From assembly GCA_914767715.1 (NCBI GenBank), contig OU612068.1:28646001-28710000 (forward strand): a stretch of 64,000 bases of DNA, given 5' to 3'. Origin of the DNA: Membranipora membranacea (lineage: Eukaryota > Bryozoa > Gymnolaemata > Cheilostomatida > Membraniporidae). A program made the position numbers and the translations under genes. The notes beneath the pieces are model-generated. The model had not been told where the DNA came from. It did not search any database and saw only the letters and a list, made by a program, of their open reading frames with translations. Below, one piece after another: positions 1 through 11,100 of this stretch (position 1 is its first letter; each line of letters begins with the position of its first letter).

Positions 1-1062
1 ATGTAGGAAATTTAGTGAGATGGAGAAATGCTTTGAGGCTAATTTCTCCTTATACAATGGCCGCCTCTTAATAACCATCATTTTCTATTCATTAGATAAC
101 ATGTATCAGTCATTATTTCATGCAATATCAAGTCTTAAATACAGGGCACGGTCATACAGAAAAGAAATTTTAATTTCTCTCCTCATCAGCACCAAATTAG
201 CCTCAGCGCAACCAATTTTCAACATTGCCAATACCTTTCCTGTTATTAATTAGCCGACCCAGGAAACACAGGCTGTGCCTCTACTGGAGATAATTGTTGA
301 TTATGAATGGATAATTTGTCATGCCTTGGAGTGCTATAAAACGCTAAATACAGGCTTGATAATGCCACTAGATGTTTAATTCTTGCCTTAGTTGAAGCGG
401 AGATAAAAGATGCTGCTGTGAAGCAGATAGTAATACTAATTATCTCAGGGCCATCGGAGAGGGCGGTTATCTCTGATGTCAAGCCTTTTCTCCTCATAGC
501 CCCACTGATCCTATCCGATCCTATCCGATCATTGACCAATATTACTATGCTAATCAGTACCAACCAATCAAATCAAAGAGCTCCCGCTGCCAAATCCAAA
601 GTGCTCACATTTTTGGCAGGATGGGGCAAAGCAGTGCAGTGACAATTTGTCCTACATTACTTGCTATTTTATTTACGAAATTATTGGACGATTGCCTGAA
701 GCATTTACTTCTTCCAGAATTCGTTTGAGAACAGGGGACCCTCCGTTTTTCTTGCAGCTTATTCGTGATTTTTTACAGCTATCTTGTTTACGTACAATCG
801 ATGGAATATTCACTGCAATGTTTACTTTCCTGTTGCCACAAACATTAGACGAGGAAGTATCATTCAATCTAACTCCAAATTAGAACTTTTTGTTTTTGTT
901 GGAATGCTAGAGCTCAATTAATTTATAGGTTATGCAATTAGAAGGTTTTGTTTTAACACCAATAGTCTATGTTTAGACGATCCAATTACGCTGTATGCAA
1001 GGTGTCAGAGGCAAAATTTTGCAAGTCAACTGGTTACTTTTCCCACAGGAGGGGAAACTCAC
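1..1062. other. ZFHX intron sequence, nothing further recognised
   Basis: No further finger or homeodomain exon was found here. A short direct repeat (cctatccgat twice, near 513-532) is the only local structure noticed. The stretch is presumed intronic to the ZFHX gene, whose later exons lie beyond the edge. Confidence 0.5.
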
Positions 1063-1168
1063 CGCTGTCTCTGGGAGCAGGAGATCCTGGCTTGACGTCA
1101 AACTCTTTCCATTTGCCTTCACACAGCGCTTCTATTTGAGTAGGATGGGTCAACAACACGTGTCTAAC
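1063..1168 (-). CDS. ZFHX3/4-like: Probable ZFHX exon 8
   Basis: The acceptor ttgtacttgtag and donor G|GTGAGT flank 35 codons plus one base. It starts [20 protein letters not shown] and joins exon 7 in phase 0, which would close the CNVC finger with spacing C-x2-C-x11-H-x4-H, one residue short of the usual arm. The following residues are not ones I recognise from the family, so this may be a divergent exon or an alternative exon of the same gene. Confidence 0.55.
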
Positions 1169-4100
1169 CTACAAGTACAAATACCATATGTCATGGACAC
1201 CCGCGCTCGGCAAATCTGGATCATTGTCAATTCCGGCAGTGAAAAGCTACTAGTGCTCTAGTGCTACAAATTAGGTATGAACAAGGAATAAGACAATAAA
1301 ATAGAAAAATGAAGGATGAAGTTTGTACCAGAACAAATGCTGCAGATAGTTGATACCATTGTGTTCAATATGTCAGCACTAATTGTATATCATCTGGAAG
1401 CTGTAGATTTTGGCAGCAATGGAGAGAATCCCCAAACTTTGCCCCCATCCTTTTGTTTATACCAGCTCGCATTTTTTCTTATAATTTTACTGGTCGAAAG
1501 TTTGTTATGAAATGGCTTAGCAAGGGTGCAATGTGATTGTTACCATGTGTATTTTGTTTGTGTTTGTCTCGGAGCAGACTCCGCAACAGTAGTGATATTT
1601 GGTGGAAAGCTCGTCTGGTCTTCTCAGATGTCTGAACAGCGAGGAACCAATCGTATGACTGGCTGGCATTGAGTGGATCCTCATCTATAGAATAATGAAT
1701 TTCATGTCTTAGGTCTGTAAGAACTAAGGTCTGTAAGAACTATTACCAATATATAATTGCGCAGGTAGGCGATCATACAACAGAATTTTAATTTGAGAGT
1801 TGTCTAAAATGTATCACATATGTGGACTTTTCCTCTTAAATGTAGGAAAACTTAACAGTGATATACATCAAGGCCTTGGCAAAAGAAGGCTGGCCTTTAA
1901 ATCTCAGGAATGATTTATACGAGTTAGCATACATCATTTATGCTTCATACCTTTTGAAGGCTGTTGGATTGGTACGAGCAGACATTACACACGATGTGAG
2001 TGAGGTTAGGCATGTTGAGGTATTTCATCCTCCATTCGTTCTCGCCGCCTCCCTCTCTGATGTGATTAACCAATTGAACTCTCTGCATGTGTCTGTCAGT
2101 CTAAAACACACAGTCAAATTATGATGTAAATCCCAACACAACAGGTTTCTACGACACGTTGATTGGCCGTGTTGACCTAGTTAATTTTTTGCTTCTGATA
2201 TCCGACTTAGGTTCCATAAACACGCTATACACGGTGATGAAAGATCCTTCATATCGAGGAGCATAGACTTCTGAAAAGAACTAGTGGAAAAAATTATGTT
2301 GTTGTTGCAATATATAATCTTATTTTGTCATAATTATGACTTTGCAAAAAAATACCCATATTCAAATTAGAGATATTTACTGATATTCAACTGGCAGCGT
2401 CAGAGAGATTCTCTACTCGTCATGAGTCACAAGTATCTATGTAATCAAAGTCTGTGTAAACAATTATCTGCATTATTATCAGCGGGTGGATACACCCGCC
2501 CCCTTAGGTGCCTGGCATGTGGGCGACAAAGGCTAAGGAAAGGGAGTCGCCGCTGATAAATCCCGCTAATGACTACGTGAAATCTAATGAGTCGATTACC
2601 ATGGAATCATTACTGTAATATTATCATAGCATTTAAGTTTTTACTGCTAAGATCTGTGTTTGTCCTAAAGCTTTGCAGATGTGTACATAAGATATATGCA
2701 TGTATAAAACCGTATGCGCCCTATTATCTCACAATTGTCCAAGTACAGTTCTCAAATGGCTAAAAAACTTATCCTCCTAATTTTATGAAGATAATTAGCA
2801 AACAGAGGTGGGATAACACTTGACATGGCGTTGTATGAATCAAACAGGACAATCATACTGCATAGATTGTACTGACAAGTCAGATTATTAACAGATTTGA
2901 GCCGACTGGATGCTAGCTTTCAGTTGCTGGAGCTGACTTTCTATTGAGTTTTACTAATTTAGTTATAATAAAGTTAGCCTTTTCTCGTGTTAAAGCATCC
3001 AATAGTTCCTATTTTTAATATGAGGCAAAATGGATTTTTCTCAGAGTTTTCCTCATTAGATTGCAGTTAGTGTAATTAAAAATCAGCTGGCCTAATTATC
3101 TAACCATTGTCCATGTAACCAGTGACAATGGACTGTAAATAACATCACTGATAATTCTGTCAATTAAAAGTTCTTTATCTTAATGACAGCACCATTTTGA
3201 AATCTCCAGGGCTTAATAATGTATAGAGCATCTTACATCAGACCATAGCCTTAGAGATACCTGATGTTAGGGACACCTTGTCCCTGTCCATCAAAAGGAT
3301 AAAACACAGGGGAAATTAATTGACCCGCTGACCCAATCAGAATTTCTAATTAAACTAACTAGACTTTCACATCCAATTTTAATTTTACAAGACAGCGATA
3401 ATAACGTTCAATTGCCAATTTTTGCTAACCTCTTTATGGTCATCTGGTAAAGATATTTTGGGTGTGAATTCTCTAGCAGCCATTGATCGACTGCTTCCCA
3501 CTAGATTCCCTATTCAGTTACAAGTTCTTACGCATCATTACAAGCTCATTTATTTTTTTCTTGTAACCCATAGGCTACTATTTATTTCCATTTTCATAAA
3601 AAAACACCTCCCAACACTCCCATGATTGTGAATACCAACCTTGCAGTGTAGCTGGAAGTTAGCCTTGAGAGGAGTTTTGTATTCACACAGGTTACAGAGG
3701 TAGTGATTCTCAGGAGTTATGGTCACATGCTCGGCGTTGTTTGTAGCGCTCCTGTCTATAGTCAAGTGTGCTTCAAGTTCACTCATATCATCTGTGGTGA
3801 AGTTGTTACAGATAGCGCAGCCATAGATATCTCGTGAGCTCTTCGACTTGTAAGGTAAGATTTCATCACCGATATGCATTCGGTCCCCATCACCCTGGGA
3901 GCAATGAGTGACAATAATAACTAGTCAGGTTTTATATAAGGCTGGAAATTTCTGATTGCTGCCAGATCGTTTGGCAGGCTATCTAGCTGGAGCTCAATAT
4001 GAGTCATGTGAGGAGAAGCATGCGTTAAAGTATAGCCTTGATGAATAACGGATTATGTCTGGCAGCCAATTATGAGTTCGACTTATCGGACTGTTTGTTG

Positions 4101-7100
4101 AGACAAAACAGCTCATATTTACTTTGGTTCATGACAAGTGATACATGTGCTTGTAGTTAACATCTACTGTAGAATATAATGGGAGTGACCTCATACCTGT
4201 TGCTGGGACTGAACCTGCATCTGACCGACGACCCCGAGTGGGTCAAAAGGAAACATAGTACCCAGCTGTAACTGCTGGAGCGCTGCTGCGTCCGCCTGAC
4301 TGGGAGTCATCCCAACCGAGCTCAACGTCATATTCATGTTGCGCTGCATACTCCTCACATTCTGTTGAAATTGATTAATAACAACAGTATAATCCGAAAA
4401 ATATAAGAAGGCAAACAGGATAGAGCATGAAAAATCGGGATTTCACTGAAAGTGTGAAATAAATTATAACAGCTCAGGTGAAAATGGACACCCATCTACC
4501 TATGATTGTAAATTACCATATAACTTAGACAAATTTCACACTCCTTGTATGTTTTCTGTACCGGTACCAACGACGCTCAAATTTCATCATCAGTTTCTTT
4601 TCCATCATTAAAAATTGACTCGCTTAATGAAATAGCTGATGTAGGTTTCTCACATTTTGTACCTTCCGGTGACAGTTACCCACCTGTTGTAATATGAGCA
4701 TGTTGTGAGTGTGTTTCTCACTGGTCATGTGTATTCTTAGATTCCTGGCTATGGTCGTCTCATAATTGCACACATCACATCTCCATTTCTGACTTTTCGG
4801 GGCAGAGACAGCGATTTGTTGACGTGACGTTATGGTAGAGACAGCAGTGGGATTAGAGCTGTTTGTTGGTACAGCAGGAGGCGTGGAGCTGCTGGATCCA
4901 GCAGTGGAGGGCCGATCCCCGACAGCACCAGATGTTACTGTCTTGTCATTTTGGTTCTCAATATTGCCCTGTTAATGACACATACAAAAACTTCATATCA
5001 AGTTGGAAGCTATTAATTGTGAAAGACTCATTATATAATTATTTAGTCACCATTATGCTCTCCCGTTTCCACCTACATTTGAGCCGGCCGCAGTGAATCA
5101 AGGAGAACATTGAGCAGACAATTAGAATCCTGACTATAACACTTTGTTACTCAATATTCAGTCTTGCTATGTGATAATTTGGTGTCTCCTTTCTCTTCCT
5201 CTTGTAATATTGAACAAGTATCACAAAGATTGCTTCGAGATTTAAATATCAAAAGAAAGGCAAGCCACATATTTTCTTGTACTTAATTTGGCACAGTTCT
5301 TGAATGGAGTAGTTTCAAAAAGATCCTGCCAGGTTATTTTTTGCACATAGCTGATGCATTGTGTCCTACGCTTTTTCATTTAATCAGGTACAGAGATAAT
5401 TATGACATGACCCCCCTACCAGCATTCTAATTATTGCAGCACCTAAGTTAAACAAGCTCTAATTTTAGAAATGAGCAAAATCTAAATCAAAATGGGTGTT
5501 GAGAGAAGAATTTTTTTGTGACAAAATGTCGCAAAAAGATCCGATAACATCCAGGCTAATCAAAAAAATATTATACCCTTCACATCCTGATTGGGATGGG
5601 TAATTATGATGGGATTGTGCTCAGAACACAGTAATTTTGATGGTCTCATGATCAGAACGGGTAATTTCCACCAATACAGCAAACATTGGGCATGCATAGT
5701 CTACTGGGCAGGTGTCGGGAAGGTACACTAGTGTCACATCATAACCCTTATCATTGTTTTAAAGTGAACAGAACCATTATTATACCTGCTTAGAGGGCTG
5801 GGTGAGAGATGACGATGTTGAGGCAGCAGTTTGTTGAAGCTCCTGGATATTGTTGATATGTTTGTCTGACTGCATATGAATGCTCAGGTTACCTTTGGTT
5901 GTGGTGGAATAGTTGCAAACTTCGCATCTGAAACAAAATTCATCATGCTATGTACGTGTGTACTTTTTATGTAATTCACAAGTTATGGTCATAAACAACG
6001 AAACAGTTAAAAATGTGAAATATGACGTAAAAAGTAAAAAAAGTCTGAGGCATTGAAATATTTTGACAGCATGCTCTAAATGTTTTTCTGGAACTCCTCT
6101 TCCTGTGCTACACAAGCTCCATTGATTTATCCGCTTGGGGATCAGCAATGTCCACCTCACTTTAAAAACACCATTTACGTCAGGGGCCTGGTAAGGTACA
6201 CATCTAGCTGCGACGCAACAAAATATAATGAAAACAAAGAGAATTTCATTGCTGTGAGTTTGGCCAGCATGTTATGTCATAGCAGTACCGCTTTCTGGAA
6301 ATATTCCAAAAAAAATGCTCTAAATGTTTTTTCTGGAACTCCTTTTCCTGTGCTGCACAAGCTCCATTGATTTATCCGCTTGGGGATCAGCAATGTCCAC
6401 CTCACTTTAAAAAACCATTTACGTCATGAGCCTGGTAAGGTACACATCTAGCTGCGACGCAACAAAATATAATGAAAACAAAAAGAATTTCATTGCTGTG
6501 AGTTTGGCCAGCATGTTATGTCATAGCAGTACCGCTTTCTGGAAATATTCCAAAAACCGTAGTCAGGTGATATTAAACGCAAGTCCCATATCCAGAGAAA
6601 CAATTTTATGGAAGAAAAGCTGCTCGTTGTTTCAGTATGGAAAAATCCAAGTGAGAAATAGCTTACCTGTATGGCTTGTAACCGCACATATAGCTCTCCC
6701 CTCTGGCTAGTCTGGGATGAGACTGTTTGGTTACACAGTATATACACGTCTGATCTGTGTCTGGGTGCTTCTCCTTCATATGGATTTCCAAAGTCTCCTG
6801 GTATTTGTAGTGCCAGTTACACTTGGGACACTTCAATGTTTTACAAGAGTTCCGAGAATGCATCATTGTCATATGGCCTGCATAATAAGGAAGTAAAACT
6901 GAAAATATTGGGATAGATTTAAGCATTTGATGAAACAAAACTGCTGTTAAATACTCAATGTATCAGGTAATGTTTAGAAGTTAATTTTGCATGATTAGCT
7001 AACACAGTGAATTATTCGTATAGAGAAATACTTTTCCTAGAGCCAAAAGATTTTAAAACTTTAAAGCACTTACCTCCAAGTGATCTAGCAGAGCTTAGTA

Positions 7101-8135
7101 TCAGATCACATTTAGGACACTCAATCCCGCCTTCAGGGTGATCTTCACATCCAGTGATAGGCGTTATACCTCTCTGCTGACTGATCGGAAAGACCTGCTG
7201 CTGCTGGCTAATAGATTGTGAAATTGAGGCGGAGACCATTGGCTGCAGTTCTGAAGCTTTCACAAGTAAGCTGTCAACTGTAAGCTTTGACGTGAAAGTT
7301 AGAAAGCTAATAATTGGTGAATGATCATTCCTCTCTTGGATTATTGCTGATGACCTGTTTGAGCTTATGTGAGGTGTGATGATACTGTGTGTGGAATGAG
7401 CATGTGCTAAAAGCTTGATTGTATCTACAAACTTAACTCTACACGGAAGGCATGCAGCCAAACATGGCTCTTCATCAGTTACTGGTGCTGTCTCTGGGTT
7501 CTCTGTCACGGAGAATGAGTGAATATCAGAGTGCTCGCCTACCCTATGATAATAGACTTGTTTGGCAGAGACCGGGAAAGGAAGACAATGGGTATCACTA
7601 GGTTCATTCAGCACACCATCTGGTGTCAACAGTTTGGCTGATAACTCACTGGGTGTCAAAAACACGTTTCCATCACAGTTGCAAATGATATCACAAGGCA
7701 TTTGAGTTCCGTCATCAGGTTGATTTTCAACATTTTCACTGACAGTAGTTGCTATTTTAACTCCATCATGCTGCGTGAAGCTGAGACGGTTGGTGAATAC
7801 CGACTCTCCTCCCTGATCTGCTAGGTTAGATACAGCAGAGTTCACAGTCAGTGGGTGATTCTGTTTCAAGGTTTCTATGGTCTCAGCTAGTGATTTTGTC
7901 CTTGGTTTTGAATCAGTATTGAGGGTGAGAGGTGGCGAGTGGGAGTTCTCCCCCTTGTCAGAAGTGGTGACAGGTAGGTTGTTCTCTAGGTAGATATTGG
8001 TGAGCTTGTTGGGCTTGTGATTGTTGTTGTCACTTTCAGAAGGAGCTGTAGCGATACCATCAGTTGTATCCATAGCCTCGGAACGATTACGTATAAGAGT
8101 ACTCTGAGGTGCTGAGGAGTCGATATTATCCATCC
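1063..8135 (-). CDS. ZFHX3/4-like: ZFHX3/ZFHX4-type zinc-finger homeobox factor, 5' exons
   Basis: Partial gene for a giant nuclear transcription factor of the ZFHX (ATBF1/zfh-2) family. Exons on the minus strand: 8135-7074, 6877-6667, 5927-5786, 4968-4684, 4361-4197, 3894-3640, 2100-1951 and probably 1168-1063. All joins keep frame and use GT-AG sites, giving about 791 codons. At least six C2H2-type fingers are visible, and several are diagnostic of the family: the [14 protein letters not shown] finger, the linker [10 protein letters not shown] followed by [20 protein letters not shown], and the KANFQLHCK finger whose histidine arm (TDRH) lies in the next exon. The segment [11 protein letters not shown] is also family-typical. 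The first exon starts two bases before an ATG and right after a splice acceptor, so a 5' non-coding exon is expected upstream. The rest of the fingers and all homeodomains must lie left of the window. Family assignment is firm; choosing ZFHX3 over ZFHX4 is not possible. Confidence 0.93.
1951..2100 (-). CDS. ZFHX3/4-like: ZFHX exon 7 (TDRH...HIREGG...CNVC)
   Basis: 50 codons, phase 0 on both sides. The acceptor gtgttttag is followed by [18 protein letters not shown], which supplies the last histidine of the preceding finger. ENEWRMKYL and the start of the next finger ([15 protein letters not shown]) follow. The donor is AAG|GTATGA. The HI[RK]EGG...NEWR block is characteristic of ZFHX proteins. 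A long antisense open frame (1858-2124, plus) overlies this exon and is its shadow. Confidence 0.94.
2476..2559. promoter_or_regulatory. GC-rich nested inverted repeat in a ZFHX intron
   Basis: A perfect 10-base outer inverted repeat (TTATCAGCGG at 2476-2485, CCGCTGATAA at 2550-2559) encloses a 7-base stem (2482-2488 with 2493-2499) and a 6-base stem (2522-2527 with 2546-2551). It is an island of GC-rich sequence in AT-rich intron. The outer arms carry GATA-type sites. It could be an intronic enhancer or a structured element; neither is proven. Confidence 0.4.
3640..3894 (-). CDS. ZFHX3/4-like: ZFHX exon 6 (finger pair before KANFQLHC)
   Basis: 85 codons, phase 0 on both sides. It holds a CAIC...H...DRS half-finger, which has no second histidine within the usual spacing, then [20 protein letters not shown]. 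The second finger gets its last histidine from the next exon. The donor is AAG|GTTGGT, weaker than the others but valid. The layout matches the ZFHX order of a DRS-type finger followed by the KANFQLHCK finger. Confidence 0.94.
4197..4361 (-). CDS. ZFHX3/4-like: ZFHX exon 5 (Gln/Met-rich linker)
   Basis: 55 codons, phase 0 on both sides, acceptor tttcaacag and donor CAG|GTATGAG. It reads [13 protein letters not shown] and then an Ala/Gln-rich stretch ending MQVQSQQQ. There is no finger; this is the low-complexity linker before the next finger pair. Support comes from splice sites, frame and position. Confidence 0.88.
4684..4968 (-). CDS. ZFHX3/4-like: ZFHX exon 4 (finger [13 protein letters not shown])
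   Basis: 95 codons, phase 0 on both sides. A Ser/Thr/Pro/Asn-rich spacer is followed by the finger [20 protein letters not shown] with TSEKH, and then MLILQQ. Acceptor attaacag and donor CAG|GTGGGT are both canonical. The finger motif and the in-frame join to neighbouring exons make it a firm part of the ZFHX gene. Confidence 0.93.
5786..5927 (-). CDS. ZFHX3/4-like: ZFHX exon 3 (finger [13 protein letters not shown])
   Basis: The acceptor tttgtttcag completes an Arg codon, then reads [19 protein letters not shown] and SDKH, a C2H2 finger almost unchanged across ZFHX proteins. A Ser/Thr/Gln-rich tail follows. 142 bases, donor CAG|GTATAA, ending in phase 0. It is too short to appear as a long open frame and was found by reading the strand directly. 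Confidence 0.94.
6071..6557. repeat. Intronic tandem duplication, 244-bp unit x2
   Basis: Two nearly identical direct copies (6071-6314 and 6315-6557) sit in the ZFHX intron between exons 2 and 3. Both begin atgctctaaatg and end at attccaaaaa. Each carries open frames containing [17 protein letters not shown] on the plus strand, a by-product of the duplication and not a gene. Confidence 0.9.
6667..6877 (-). CDS. ZFHX3/4-like: ZFHX exon 2 (two fingers)
   Basis: The acceptor ttatgcag opens with [11 protein letters not shown], completing the finger begun in the previous exon. A full finger follows ([22 protein letters not shown]), then CIYC and the family-diagnostic linker [17 protein letters not shown]. 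The donor AG|GTAAGC at 6666 is phase 2. This exon alone identifies the ZFHX family. Confidence 0.95.
7074..8135 (-). CDS. ZFHX3/4-like: ZFHX exon 1 (first coding exon)
   Basis: The acceptor (ttctcttttcag) is followed by GG and then the ATG at 8133, which begins [10 protein letters not shown]. The 353 codons are mainly Ser/Thr/Asn-rich and presumably disordered. They contain one finger-like motif ([19 protein letters not shown], with a second histidine following) and the first half of another finger ([17 protein letters not shown]). The donor is G|GTAAGT at 7073, phase 1. A long N-terminal exon rich in low-complexity sequence is typical of the family. The start is inferred, because an upstream coding exon cannot be excluded. 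Confidence 0.88.
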
Positions 8136-11100
8136 CTGAAAAGAGAAGTTAATAATAAAGTCAATATGCTATATTAGACATTATAATATTGTGACAGCAA
8201 AAAATTTAACATCACTGCAATAAAACTGAACAACCCTGTCATGAAAACGTTTACCTGTAGAGCTTGGCCTAAACGACCCATTAACATTGAACGTTGGTAA
8301 AAATAAAGCACGACAAAATGTACGTCAATTTACCGAGGCAAACTTTGAAGAAGAAAAATAGCAAAGAGACAATCAGTAAAAACTAGTGCCATGTTGATAA
8401 AGGAACTGAAACTGACAGATAAGTGAGGGGATTATCATCACTCAAGATGGCCGACAGCGCAAAGTGATAATTAGATCACGATTACACATAACCAAATTGG
8501 AGATGCTCCTTGTCACAGGTTTGGCTATTATAAACCCAGCTACTTTTCGTTACATTGATATTTGAACAAGAATCACTTCAAATATACAACTCATTTATCT
8601 GAGATAATAATTATCATAGTTATACATGCTGGCTCTCATAAGGTTTGATCATAATGAGGACTCCACCACAGCGCCCCCAGCAAATTAGCATTAACTTATA
8701 ATTAAGAACTGTGGCAATATGAAGCTTCATATTTTAATATCCTCCTTTCATGCAGGTTTTAGGTATTGTCATACGAGACCATTACATCACATTAATGACT
8801 GTGAGATCGAAGGAGAACCAGTCTTAATTCAATCCCTGACATTCACTGTGTGGATGAGTGAAAGGCTGCTATTAATTGCGTTTCTCATATTACTGTAAGG
8901 CTCAGGTAGACACTACTTAATTACACAGGACCTGTTGAAAGGAGTATTGCATGACCAGTAAGACAAAATGAAACAATTTGGCAGAATCTTATCACGATTC
9001 AAATCTTCAGGGCGAATAAAAGAATTAAGACAATGGCTGCATACATTGGTCTTAGCTAACACAGAATAACCCACTGACTGTGTGAAATTTATCTTGATAG
9101 GACATCTCTTCGTGGGATGAAGAGTCAAGTTAAAAAAAAAATCTCTTCTCCATCAGAGGTTTTTGAATTATCTCCTCCTGATCAAGCTACTGAAAATATG
9201 ACCAGGTGTCCTTTGATCTGTGATCTGTGAGGGGTAAAATTCAGGAAATTCTAACTGCTGTGGAAAAGAGGATAACAGAATAAGTGTCCGAAAGTTTTCC
9301 CATAGAGTTTTCCACATTTATTTGTGATGAAACTTATTGTATTCACAGCTTTGTTCTAATCCTGGCTGAGTGGAATTTACTTTTCTTCTTTATCAGCAAA
9401 CTGAACACACAAGATACAAGTGGTTGAGGCTATTAGCAATTACACTCTGACAACCTAATTAATACAGGAACAGCATGATGCTTACTTTAAACCAAAGATA
9501 TTAGTTGTTGTCAATATTATAGAGGTAGACTTAAAACTGTGACTGTCTGTGCTAAAGCTAATTTTGGAGAGAATAGAGGGGTATATTGTTTGAGTTAGTG
9601 AGTTAATTAGCTGAGCAGGGTTACCTAGTGACCCTGTTTACCACTCTACCCTTTGGGATGATTGTGTTACACTGATTTACCCTCTGTGCCGTGGCACAGC
9701 TAATATTGGCAAAAATTAATTCCTGTACAATTTAAGCCTCTGACTGACCAAGAAATACAATACGAATTATTATATATTACATATTAATTAGAATGTAGGG
9801 GAAGGATTAGCAATAAAGCACAACTTAAGTCTTAATTAACGTTGAAAACAAGCCAGATTTAAAATAGTAATCCTTGGTTCCAGAGTGTAATTAAAGCTCC
9901 ATGGCTGTTTACTCCGTTGATCGGTTTGCAATTATTCCTCGTCAAATCAATCAATGCAGCAGTTCCAAACCACAACAAGACTGTGAATGTTTGTAACCAA
10001 AGTTGACACCTGAAATCGGACTTCCAACAAGCCATGATAATCAGAAAACAATCAGATCTATCGATGGATTAATAGACCACTAGAATCGATCATGGGAACA
10101 AAACACAGTCCTCTGAGCCGGGTCTCGCCTCCTACAGATAGTAGAGATTAAAGTGACATCAAAAACTAAATTGACATGAGGTGGGAAAACTATATGGAAT
10201 GAAATAAATACTCCCCAATTACACAGAAGCGAGCATTTCTACACGCTGACGGAATAGACAACTTCGGGAACACCTGTAAACATAGGCTTGTATTTTAATG
10301 GGTCATTCATGGTGGGAGGTAGAGAAACCTGCGAGTTTCATACACCTGTCTGGCATGGATGAACTTTTTAATTTATTTTCCCTTCACACAGTTTGCTATC
10401 AAATACCAGGAGACAGTAGAATTGTCAGTGTGTCAAAGAGAGTTTGTATCATTGCTAAGTCAATGTTTTACATTTTAAGACAATGATTTAGAAAGTCACT
10501 GATCATGGGATGAGATTAAATTTGACAAGATATTTCTATGATGCTATTATTTAAGAATTATTCAAGCGAACTTGTGAAGTTAATGTAATATAGTATGGTG
10601 GAGATTTGTGATGGACTGGAACAAAAGGCCTTTAGAATAGATACATAACCTGCATCGTCACGACTATTCATCTATTCAAAAGACAAAAGCTGCATAAAAT
10701 TATCTCGCAACCTTATTTTCATGACTGATTATGTCCAAATGGTTAAGAACATAGGATTGTTAGCAAAGCAGTGAAATTGGCTTGATAGCCCAAAGCTTGA
10801 AAACACAGCCAGCTTACATTTACGGAGGGCCGAACCAGGTCACCGCAATCTCAATGATTTTAAGCTTGCCAAAACTCTTGATTGCAATTTTCCCAAAAGC
10901 AAATCTGATGAGACTGAATTCCAAAATTCTGAAAGGATGATGTGTTCACATTGTCATCCTCAAAAGCTGCCAGCCAACACAATGTAACCATTATCCAAAG
11001 TCAAGCCACAATTCCTGTCTAGCAAGTCAAAAAGTGGTCGGCTAAACAAAAGGATTATAAATTTATAAATCTGTCATACCCTTGAGCAGTAAATGAAACT

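Noticed and set aside
1858-2124. Plus-strand 88-codon open frame
   Set aside because: It is the antisense shadow of ZFHX exon 7, whose minus-strand reading carries family-specific motifs and splice sites.
6080-6710. Two similar plus-strand frames sharing a CDATKYNEN motif
   Set aside because: The similarity is caused by the 244-bp intronic tandem duplication, not by a gene family.
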